From Castellaniella daejeonensis (GTDB taxonomy: Bacteria > Pseudomonadota > Gammaproteobacteria > Burkholderiales > Burkholderiaceae_B), in assembly GCF_039523555.1 (NCBI RefSeq), contig NZ_BAAAFN010000004.1:1-64000 (forward strand): a stretch of 64,000 bases of DNA, given 5' to 3'. The notes beneath the pieces were generated by a model. The model did no database searches. It was not told the DNA's origin and worked only from the letters and a program-made list of their open reading frames with translations. The position numbers were made by a program, and so were the translations under genes. This document shows, in pieces, positions 52,530 through 60,050 of the stretch (positions within the stretch are counted from its first letter, which is position 1; each line of letters opens with the position of its first letter).

Positions 52530-54896
52530 TTGGCGCATTGGATCGGTCGCATCATCTTCCTGGGCCTGTGCCTTTCGGCGCCGGCCCTTGCGGCGCAGCC
52601 CTCGCCGGATGCGGACGGTATGCGGATGGTCGGCAGCCTGCGGCTGCATCCCGGCCTGAAAGACGACGCCTTGCCGTCGTTCCTGATCGGCGACGACATC
52701 CAGCGCGACGCCGACGGGCGGGTGATCCTGCGCGGCGATGCCCAGGTCCGCCGGCTGGATTCCGTGATCAAGGGCGACCGCATCGATTACCTGCAGTCCA
52801 CGGGCGAGGCCGATGTCCGCGGCAACGGCCTGGTGATTCGCGACGGCAATATCGTGCGCGGCCCGCATCTGCGCTACAACGTCGATACGCAAAAGGGCAT
52901 GATCGAGCAGCCGCGCTTCTGGCTGGGCGGCTCGGCTGGCGTCGGCAAGGCCGACGAGGCGGAAATCCTGAGCCGCCAGCACATGCGCCTGAAGAACGTG
53001 CGCTACAGCGGCTGGACCGGCCCCGATCCGGCCTGGTACATCGATTCCAGCCGCGTCGACCTGTACCTGGACGAGAACGAGGGCGCGGCGCGCAACGGCG
53101 TGCTGTACTTCAAGGGCGCGCCCATCCTGTATTCGCCCTACCTGACGTTCCCGCTCGGCCGGGACCGCAAGTCCGGTTTCCTGCTGCCCACCTACGGCAC
53201 GTCGAGCAATGGCGGGATCGAGATCACGACCCCGTACTACCTGAATCTGGCGCCGAACTACGATGCCACGCTGTCGCCGCGCTATCTCAGCAAGCGCGGC
53301 CTGCTGCTGGGCACGGAATTCCGGCACATGAGCTCCCTGTCGCATTCCGAGCTGTTCGGCACCTACATCATGCGCGACCGCCAGACCGGCGACAAGCGCT
53401 GGATGTATTCGGTGCAGCATACCCAGACGCTGGGCAAGGGATTCAGTGCCTACCTGGACGCGCGCAAGGTTTCGGACGACAACTACTTCCGCGATTTCTC
53501 GTCCTTCGGCCTGACGGACGCGGCCATCACCTACATGCCCAGCCAGGCGATGCTGTCCTGGGCCGACGGCCACTACCTGTCCGGCTACCTGCAGTTCTAC
53601 CGCTACCAGACCCTGCAGGACAGCACCGGGTCCTTCCTGGCGCCGCCCTACGACATGCTGCCCAGGCTCAGCTTCACCGCGCAGCGCTACGGCTGGCATG
53701 GCCTGGACGTGGTCTCCACGAACACGGCCACGCGTTTCGTCGCGCCGATCTACCACGGCGACGCCTTCCCCGAGCAATCCGGCCAGCGCCTGATGCCCAA
53801 CGGCACGCGGCTGACGTCCTACACTTCGATCGCGCGCCCCTTCGTGCTGCCCTGGGCCTACCTGACGCCCAAGGTCGGCCTGCACATGAGCCAGTACGAA
53901 ACGGAATGGTTCGCGAGCACACCGGGCATGGAGCAATTCGCCGGCCGTCCCCGCAGCCAGTCGCGGATCCTGCCGATCGCCTCGGTCGATACCGGGCTGA
54001 CGCTGGAGCGCGACGCGTCGCTGTTCGGCAATGCCGCCATCCAGACGCTCGAGCCGCGCCTGTACTACCTGTACGTGCCATATCGCGACCAGGACGACCT
54101 GCCCGTCTTCGACACGGGCCTGGCCACCTTCAACTACCAGCAGGCCTTCGATGAAAACATCTTCAGCGGCGGCTGGGACCGCATCGCCAACGCCAACCAG
54201 CTCACCGTCGGCCTGACGAGCCGCTGGCTGGACGCCGACACCGGCTTCGAGCGTCTTTCCCTGTCGCTCGCCCAGCGCTTCTATTTCGACAACCAGCGCG
54301 TGACGCTGTCCAGCGAAACGCCCCGCATCGATACCCAGTCGGACTACCTCGTCGGCGCCAAGGCGGCGCTCACCGACAAGTTCTCGGTGTATTTCGACGG
54401 CTTGTTCGACCACGAGACCCAGAAGCGCAACCGGCTCAGCAGCGGCGTGCGCTGGACCCCGAAACGCCTGGCGACGGTGTCGCTGTCCTATCGCTACGAG
54501 CGCGACGTCAACAGCTATGCCGACCCCTACGGGGTGCTGCCTTCGGGCACGGTCCCCACAACCCGCGAGCAGGTCAGCCTGAGCGCCCAGTGGCCGCTGT
54601 CCCGGCGCTGGTACGGAGTGGGGCGGTACGATTATTCACTGGCCGAAAAGCGCAACACGCAGTCCATCATGGGCCTGGAGTACCGGGGCGACGGCGGCTG
54701 GGCCGCGCGCGTGGTGATGCAGCGCTATGCGGTGTCGGCCCAGAAGACCAATACCGCGCTGTTCCTGCAGCTGGAACTCGTCGGCCTGGGTTCGCTCGGC
54801 ACCGACCCCATGTCCCTGTTGACCGATCGCGTCATCGGCTACCAGCCCGTCACTCCCCATACGCCTGAAAAAACCGTTTTCGAGAGGTACGAATGA
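52530..54896 (+). CDS. lptD: LPS-assembly outer-membrane protein LptD
   Basis: Outer-membrane barrel that, with LptE, inserts LPS into the outer leaflet. A signal peptide (cleavage near ALA-AQ, about residue 21) is followed by an OstA/LptA-like beta-jellyroll (about 40-180, with RGDAQVRRLDSVIKGDRIDYLQSTGEA), a linker and the C-terminal LptD barrel (about 210-788). Length 788, as in E. coli. The mature protein has no cysteine: the only Cys (position 14) is in the signal peptide, and the usual Cys-Cys before WA is Gly722-Gly723. The start is TTG at 52530 with a weak GGGG upstream; no ATG lies nearby in frame. Confidence 0.95.
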   Translation: MAHWIGRIIFLGLCLSAPALAAQPSPDADGMRMVGSLRLHPGLKDDALPSFLIGDDIQRDADGRVILRGDAQVRRLDSVIKGDRIDYLQSTGEADVRGNGLVIRDGNIVRGPHLRYNVDTQKGMIEQPRFWLGGSAGVGKADEAEILSRQHMRLKNVRYSGWTGPDPAWYIDSSRVDLYLDENEGAARNGVLYFKGAPILYSPYLTFPLGRDRKSGFLLPTYGTSSNGGIEITTPYYLNLAPNYDATLSPRYLSKRGLLLGTEFRHMSSLSHSELFGTYIMRDRQTGDKRWMYSVQHTQTLGKGFSAYLDARKVSDDNYFRDFSSFGLTDAAITYMPSQAMLSWADGHYLSGYLQFYRYQTLQDSTGSFLAPPYDMLPRLSFTAQRYGWHGLDVVSTNTATRFVAPIYHGDAFPEQSGQRLMPNGTRLTSYTSIARPFVLPWAYLTPKVGLHMSQYETEWFASTPGMEQFAGRPRSQSRILPIASVDTGLTLERDASLFGNAAIQTLEPRLYYLYVPYRDQDDLPVFDTGLATFNYQQAFDENIFSGGWDRIANANQLTVGLTSRWLDADTGFERLSLSLAQRFYFDNQRVTLSSETPRIDTQSDYLVGAKAALTDKFSVYFDGLFDHETQKRNRLSSGVRWTPKRLATVSLSYRYERDVNSYADPYGVLPSGTVPTTREQVSLSAQWPLSRRWYGVGRYDYSLAEKRNTQSIMGLEYRGDGGWAARVVMQRYAVSAQKTNTALFLQLELVGLGSLGTDPMSLLTDRVIGYQPVTPHTPEKTVFERYE

Positions 54897-56422
54897 TGTC
54901 TGGCTTGCGTCATCCCGCCCGCGCCCTGGCGCTGGCCATCGTGCTGGGCGCCTGGGTGTCCGCGCCCGCTCTGGCGGCCGGCAAGCAGGCGAACCGCCCG
55001 GCTCCCGCCCCGGCGGCACCGGCCCCCGCGGCCGAGCAGTTCGTGGACGGCATCGCCGCCATCGTCGACAAGGAAGTCATCACGCTCGCGCAGGTCGATG
55101 CCAAGGCGGCCCAGGTGCGCCGCCAGATGGAGCAGCAGCGCATCCCGGTGCCCGAGGCGCCCGTGCTGCGGCGCCAGGTGCTGCAGCAGATGATCAACGC
55201 CGCCCTCCAGGACCACGAGGCCAGGCGCGTCGGCATCCGCGTGTCCGACGCACAGGTCGACCATGCGGTGCAGACCATCGCCCAGCGCAACCGCATCTCG
55301 GTCGACCAGTTGCAAAAGGAAATCGCCAACAGCGGCATGAACTGGAACGATTACCGCGCCGAGCTGCGTTCGCAGATCCAGGACGACATCCTGCGCCAGC
55401 GCTTCGTCGAGGACCGCATCACGATCAGCGACAGCGACATCGATGCCTTCCTGTCCATGAACGCCGGCCAGCCGATGGCCGCGCCGCCCGCCGCCGTGCC
55501 CGCTCCGCAGGCGGAGCCCGAGCCGGCGCCGGCTCCCGCCGGCCCCGAGCTGGTCGAACTGGCGCAGATCCTGATCGAGGTGCCCGACTACGCGGCCAAC
55601 AGCGTCGTCGAGGAAAAGCGCAAGCAGGCCGAGGCCATCCTGCGCAAGCTCAAGTCCGGCGCCGATTTCGCCGGTGTCGCGGCGGCCTCGTCGAACGGGC
55701 CCCAGGCACTGGAAGGCGGCAACATGGGCATCCGGCCGCTGCACGACTGGCCCGACCTGTTCGCGCGGGCCATCGAGAACACGCCCCCCGGCGGCATCAG
55801 CGGGATCGTGCAGAGCGGCCGCGGTTTCCACATTCTGAAGGTCCTGCGCCGGGGCTACGCCCAGCGTCCCGCGCCCAGGGCCGCCAGGCCCGATGCCGGC
55901 CAGAACGCGCAGGCACAGGCCGCCGCCGCGCCCCGCGCCCCGGCGCCCACGGGGCCCATGATGGTCACCCAGACCCACGCCCGCCACATCCTGATCAAGA
56001 CGTCCAAGGTCGTGGACGACGACAAGGCCCGCGCCATCCTTGAAGGGCTGCGCAACCGCATCGAACACGGCGAATCCTTCGCCGAACTGGCCAAGCGCTA
56101 TTCCGAGGACGCTTCCGCGCCCCAGGGGGGTGACCTGGGCTGGCTCAATCCCGGCGAGACCGTGCCGGCCTTCGAGCAGGCCATGAACGCCCTGCAGGAC
56201 GGCCAGGTCAGCCAGCCCGTCAAGTCGCCGTTCGGCTGGCACCTCATCCAGGTCGAGGCTCGTCAGACCAAGAACATGGAGCAGGAGTTCCGCCGCATGC
56301 AGGCGCGCCGCGAGCTGATGCAGCGCCGCATCGGGCCGGCCTACGAAGACTGGCTCGACCAGCTGCGCAGCCAGGCCTATATCGACAACCGCCTGGAAAA
56401 GGCGGCGGCCGGCGGTCGCTGA
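54893..56422 (+). CDS. surA: periplasmic chaperone and peptidyl-prolyl isomerase SurA
   Basis: Escorts outer-membrane proteins through the periplasm. A signal peptide (about 1-29) leads to an Ala/Pro-rich linker, the SurA N-domain (about 46-190, VDGIAAIVDKEVITLAQVDA), a first parvulin domain (about 225-320, degenerate), a second Ala/Pro linker (about 325-358) and a second parvulin domain (about 360-455) with HARHILIKTS, LAKRYSEDASAPQGGDLGWL and PFGWHLIQVE. At 509 residues it is longer than E. coli SurA (428), the excess being the low-complexity linkers. It overlaps the lptD stop by four bases. Confidence 0.94.
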   Translation: MMSGLRHPARALALAIVLGAWVSAPALAAGKQANRPAPAPAAPAPAAEQFVDGIAAIVDKEVITLAQVDAKAAQVRRQMEQQRIPVPEAPVLRRQVLQQMINAALQDHEARRVGIRVSDAQVDHAVQTIAQRNRISVDQLQKEIANSGMNWNDYRAELRSQIQDDILRQRFVEDRITISDSDIDAFLSMNAGQPMAAPPAAVPAPQAEPEPAPAPAGPELVELAQILIEVPDYAANSVVEEKRKQAEAILRKLKSGADFAGVAAASSNGPQALEGGNMGIRPLHDWPDLFARAIENTPPGGISGIVQSGRGFHILKVLRRGYAQRPAPRAARPDAGQNAQAQAAAAPRAPAPTGPMMVTQTHARHILIKTSKVVDDDKARAILEGLRNRIEHGESFAELAKRYSEDASAPQGGDLGWLNPGETVPAFEQAMNALQDGQVSQPVKSPFGWHLIQVEARQTKNMEQEFRRMQARRELMQRRIGPAYEDWLDQLRSQAYIDNRLEKAAAGGR

Positions 56423-56423
56423 C

Positions 56424-57323
56424 ATGGCGCACCGGAAAACCCCGGGCCATTCCCGGGGGGGCGGCGAGACGCAATCCCGGACGGGGGGTGCGCACCAGGC
56501 GCGCAAGCGCTTCGGCCAGCACTTCCTGGCCGACGAGTCGGTCGTGGACGCCATCGTGCGCGCCATCGACCCGCAGCCCGGCGATGCCATGGTCGAGATC
56601 GGTCCGGGCCTGTCGGCGCTGACGGCGCCCCTGCTGGACCGGCTGGATCGGCTGACCGTGGTCGAACTGGATCGTGACCTGGCCCGCGGGCTGCGCGACC
56701 GGTGGGGCGAGGACCGCCTGCGGGTGATCGAGGCCGATGCACTGACCGTGGATTTCGGCGAGCTGGCGGCAGCCGCAAGCGACGCGGAACCGGGCCAGGG
56801 TGGAACGGACGCCAGCCGGCTGCGCGTGGTGGGCAACCTGCCCTACAACATCTCCAGCCCGCTGCTGTTCCATCTGCTGCGCTGGGCCGGCCGGATCCAC
56901 GACCAGCATTTCATGCTGCAGCGCGAAGTCATCGACCGCATGGTGGCCCGTCCCGGCGACAGCCAGTACGGGCGGCTGTCCGTCATGCTGCAGGCGCGCT
57001 ACCGGATGACGCACCTGTTCGATGTGCCGCCCGAGGCCTTCGATCCGCCGCCCCGGGTGATGTCGGCCGTGGTGCGCATGCGCCCGCTGGCGCCCGATGC
57101 GCTGCGCCAGCCCCGCGATCCCCGGGTATTCGAGCGGCTGGTGGCCCGGGTGTTCGAACAGCGTCGCAAGATGATCCGCGGCAGCCTGGGCGCCTGGGCC
57201 GAATGGCTGGACTGGGATGCACTGGGGGTGGCGCCGACCGCGCGGCCCCAGGAACTGACCGTGGCGCAGTTCATGGACATGGCCGATGCCCTGTCGGACG
57301 CCGGGGTGATGCCGACCGCCTGA
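56424..57323 (+). CDS. rsmA: 16S rRNA (A1518/A1519-N6)-dimethyltransferase
   Basis: RsmA (KsgA) dimethylates two adjacent adenines near the 3' end of 16S rRNA. RKRFGQHFLADESVVDAIV is the family N-terminus, MVEIGPGLSALTAPLL the SAM loop, VVGNLPYNISSPLLFHLL the catalytic NLPY motif and MLQREVIDRMVARPGDSQYGRLSVMLQ the following block. Length 299, including a basic N-terminal extension of about 28 residues. It begins one base after surA. In many relatives pdxA intervenes; here it is absent from the locus. Confidence 0.95.
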   Translation: MAHRKTPGHSRGGGETQSRTGGAHQARKRFGQHFLADESVVDAIVRAIDPQPGDAMVEIGPGLSALTAPLLDRLDRLTVVELDRDLARGLRDRWGEDRLRVIEADALTVDFGELAAAASDAEPGQGGTDASRLRVVGNLPYNISSPLLFHLLRWAGRIHDQHFMLQREVIDRMVARPGDSQYGRLSVMLQARYRMTHLFDVPPEAFDPPPRVMSAVVRMRPLAPDALRQPRDPRVFERLVARVFEQRRKMIRGSLGAWAEWLDWDALGVAPTARPQELTVAQFMDMADALSDAGVMPTA

Positions 57324-57344
57324 GCGTGCCGGTTTTCCGGGAGA

Positions 57345-57740
57345 TCAGTCTTCGCGGCCCTTGCGCTGGATCAGTTCGATCTTGTAGCCGTCGGGGTCTT
57401 CGATGAAAGCGATCACGGTGGTGCCGTGCTTCATGGGGCCGGCCTCGCGCACGACCAGGCCGCCGCGCGATTTGATGGTGGCGCAGGTGTCGTAGATGTC
57501 TTCGACCTCGATGGCGATGTGGCCGTAACCGGTGCCGATTTCATAGCGGTCGGTGTCCCAGTTGTGGGTGAGTTCGATGACGGCGCCCTCGGACTCGTCC
57601 TGGTAGCCGACGAAAGCCAGGGTGAAGCGGCCTTCGGGGTAGTCCTTGCGGCGCAGCAGCCGCATGCCCAGGGTCTCCGTGTAGAACATCAGGGAACGGT
57701 CCAGGTTGCCGACGCGCAGCATGGTATGCAGCAGACGCAT
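57345..57740 (-). CDS. gloA: lactoylglutathione lyase (glyoxalase I)
   Basis: Converts the methylglyoxal-glutathione hemithioacetal to S-lactoylglutathione. The 131-residue length and sequence match the metal-dependent GloA: RLLHTMLRVGNLDRSLMFYTETLGMRLLRR with the first His ligand, AVIELTHNWDTDRYEIGTGYGHIAIEV with the Glu and second His ligands, and FIEDPDGYKIELIQR with the last Glu. GGAGAAT precedes the ATG at 57740. It converges on rsmA. Confidence 0.95.
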   Translation of the reverse strand: MRLLHTMLRVGNLDRSLMFYTETLGMRLLRRKDYPEGRFTLAFVGYQDESEGAVIELTHNWDTDRYEIGTGYGHIAIEVEDIYDTCATIKSRGGLVVREAGPMKHGTTVIAFIEDPDGYKIELIQRKGRED

Positions 57741-57818
57741 GATGGGATTCTCCGGTGGTGCGTTGATCACGTCATCATACGCATTTTTCACCCCCTGGGC
57801 CGCCTGCGCGCCCCGGGA

Positions 57819-58781
57819 TCAGATCAGGGGCAGGGTGTCCGGAGGCTGGCGGCGCAGCGTGTCGCGCGCCGCCCGGAAATCGGGGCACAGGCGTTCGACC
57901 TCGCGCCAGAAGGCGGGGCCGTGGTTCATTTCCTTCAGGTGGGCGACTTCGTGGGCGATCACGTAGTCGATCAGGGCCGGGGCAAAGTGGATCAGGCGCC
58001 AGTTCAGGCGGATGCGCCCCTGGCTGGTGCACGAGCCCCAGCGGCCCTGGGCCGAAGACAGGCCCCAGCCGGCGATGGAGCGGCCCGCCCGCTCCAGGCA
58101 GCGGTTCAGGCGCACGCCGAAATCGATCCGCGCGCGCTCCTGCAGCCAGGCCTGGGCGCGTTCCTGGATGCGGCTTGCGTCGGCAGCGTCCGGCAGGGGC
58201 AGGAACAGGCGGTCGCCTGCGGCGGGGCTGTCCGGATCGCCTTCGTAGCGGACCGGCCGCGCGCCGTCCAGTCGCAGCTCGATGGCGACGCCCAGGTAGG
58301 GGATGCGGCCTCCCGGCCGCCACTGGCCGGCCTGCAGGGCCAGCTGTTCCAGCCGCCGGTCGCGGTCCTGGAGTTTTTCGCGAATCCAGTCCGCCTTGTG
58401 GCGGATCGCGTCCTCGATCTGCGCGCGCGTGGCCCAGGCGGGGGCCTGGATCGCCACGCCCGTATCTCGGACGTGCAGCCCGATGGTCTTGCGGCGCGCC
58501 CGGCGCAGGACGTAGCCCAGCGTCCAGCCGTCCAGTGGCAGGGTCAGCCAGCGTCCGCCCGGCGGCAGTGTGGGCGGCGGCGAAGGCTGGGGCGCGGATG
58601 GCCGGTGCGGGGCGGGCGCCTCGGCCCGGGAGGCGGGCGGCTCCCGGGCCGGGCTGGCCGCGGGCGGGGCAGGCTGGCCGGGGCCGCGGCCGTGGGTTGC
58701 GCCGGGCATGGCGGCCGGTTCGGCGGCCGGCCAGTCGCCGGCGCCGAACAGGTCGAGCTGCCGGACGTCAGCGGGTTTCAT
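57819..58781 (-). CDS. YgjP-type zinc metallopeptidase (DUF45, M48-like)
   Basis: A 320-residue protein whose N-terminal third (about 1-75) is Ala/Pro-rich and of low complexity, followed by the YgjP/DUF45 domain. The zinc motif VIAHEVAHLKEMNHGPAFWREVE gives HExxH plus the third ligand, and the preceding GWGLSSAQGRWGSCTSQGRIRLNWRLI is the diagnostic WGSC block. The cellular role of this family is unsettled. The start at 58781 lies inside the end of plsC, 14 bases before its stop, so translation is coupled. Confidence 0.86.
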   Translation of the reverse strand: MKPADVRQLDLFGAGDWPAAEPAAMPGATHGRGPGQPAPPAASPAREPPASRAEAPAPHRPSAPQPSPPPTLPPGGRWLTLPLDGWTLGYVLRRARRKTIGLHVRDTGVAIQAPAWATRAQIEDAIRHKADWIREKLQDRDRRLEQLALQAGQWRPGGRIPYLGVAIELRLDGARPVRYEGDPDSPAAGDRLFLPLPDAADASRIQERAQAWLQERARIDFGVRLNRCLERAGRSIAGWGLSSAQGRWGSCTSQGRIRLNWRLIHFAPALIDYVIAHEVAHLKEMNHGPAFWREVERLCPDFRAARDTLRRQPPDTLPLI

Positions 58782-59499
58782 AGCGCTCGGGATTGAGGCG
58801 GCGCATTTCGGCCTCGATCCATTCGCGCACGGCGTCGTTCAGGGTGGCCGGGGTGTGCCCGGCCGGATCGATGGCGGGGCCGAAGGACACGGTCACCAAT
58901 CCGGGCGTCTTCAGGAAGGCGTTGCGCGGCCAGCATTCACCGGCATTGTGGGCGACCGGGATCACCGGCGTGCCGGTGCGGCAGGCCAGCAGCGCCCCGC
59001 CTTGCTTGTAGCGGCCAGTCTGGCCGGGTGCCACCCGGGTGCCTTCCGGGAACAGCACGGGCCAGCGGCCTTCTTTGAGGCGCCGGCTGCCGATCTTCAC
59101 CACCTGGTCGAAGGATTCCCTGCCCTTGGTGCGGTCGATGGGGATCATGCTGAGCAGCGCCAGGCTCCAGCCGAAGAAGGGCACGTAGTGCAGTTCCTTC
59201 TTGTAGACGAAGACGACGTCGCGCGGCAGCTTGACCGCGAAATACAGGGTTTCCCAGGCGGACTGGTGCTTGGACAGGATGATGGCCGGCCCTTCGGCGG
59301 GCAGGTGCTCCAGGCCGCGCGCCTGGTAGCGCATGCCGAGGATCCAGCGGGCTCCCCACAGCGCCATGCGCGGCCAGCCCAGGGTAAGGCGATAGCGCCA
59401 CGACAGGGGCAGGGGCGCCCACAGCACGCAGCACAGGGCGTAGGGGATGACCGTCACGACCAGGAAGGCCATGTAGAGCGCGGAGCGAAGGTGGATCAT
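58768..59499 (-). CDS. plsC: 1-acylglycerol-3-phosphate acyltransferase
   Basis: Membrane-bound acyltransferase making phosphatidic acid from lysophosphatidic acid. 243 residues; one N-terminal hydrophobic segment (about 7-30). Family motifs: block I reads KHQSAWETL, that is H-x4-E in place of the usual H-x4-D; block II DRTKGRESF; block III FPEGTR; and block IV VIPVAHN. The glutamate variant occurs in other Betaproteobacteria as I recall, so activity is likely. The ATG at 59499 overlaps the gmhB stop by four bases. Confidence 0.9.
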   Translation of the reverse strand: MIHLRSALYMAFLVVTVIPYALCCVLWAPLPLSWRYRLTLGWPRMALWGARWILGMRYQARGLEHLPAEGPAIILSKHQSAWETLYFAVKLPRDVVFVYKKELHYVPFFGWSLALLSMIPIDRTKGRESFDQVVKIGSRRLKEGRWPVLFPEGTRVAPGQTGRYKQGGALLACRTGTPVIPVAHNAGECWPRNAFLKTPGLVTVSFGPAIDPAGHTPATLNDAVREWIEAEMRRLNPERYETR

Positions 59500-60050
59500 G
59501 GGGTGGTCTTCAGCAGGGTGTCGGCCACGGCGGCCAGGTCGTCCCGGACCTGGGTGCCGGCGGGAAGCTCGCCGCTGGTACCCGAGGTTTCCCAGGTCTT
59601 GCGGCCCTTGCCGGTCAGGACCAGCCAGGGGGCGCAATGCGCGGCGGCCGCGGCGTGCAGGTCGCGCAGGCTGTCGCCCACCAGGGGGACGCCGTCCAGG
59701 CGCACATCCAGGCGCTGGGCGATGTCGTGCAGCATGCCGGGCAGGGGCTTGCGGCAGGCGCAGCCGTCGTCCGGACCGTGGGGGCAGCAGAAGATGGCAT
59801 CGATGCGTCCGCCCGCGTCGGCCACCACCTGGCGCATCCGGGCGTGGATCGCGCCCAGGGTTTCCATGGTGAACAGGCCGCGGGCGATGCCGGACTGGTT
59901 GGTGGCCACCACCACGCGCCAGCCGGCCTGGCTGAGCCGGCCGATGGCCTCCGGGCTACCGGGGATCGGCACCCATTCGTCCGGCGACTTGATGAACGCG
60001 TCGCTGTCGTGGTTGATGACCCCGTCGCGGTCCAGGATGATGAGTTTCAC
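59496..60050 (-). CDS. gmhB: D-glycero-beta-D-manno-heptose 1,7-bisphosphate 7-phosphatase
   Basis: HAD phosphatase of the ADP-heptose pathway for the LPS inner core. IILDRDGVINHDSDAFI holds the nucleophile Asp, VVVATNQSGIARG motif II, CCPHGPDDGCACRKPLPGML the zinc-binding Cys/His loop and the motif III lysine, and PLVGDSLRDLHAA motif IV. The 184 residues match GmhB. The start is GTG at 60050, overlapping the glyS stop (GTGA); the frame extends far upstream antisense-free but inside glyS, which is not meaningful. Confidence 0.92.
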   Translation of the reverse strand: MKLIILDRDGVINHDSDAFIKSPDEWVPIPGSPEAIGRLSQAGWRVVVATNQSGIARGLFTMETLGAIHARMRQVVADAGGRIDAIFCCPHGPDDGCACRKPLPGMLHDIAQRLDVRLDGVPLVGDSLRDLHAAAAAHCAPWLVLTGKGRKTWETSGTSGELPAGTQVRDDLAAVADTLLKTTP

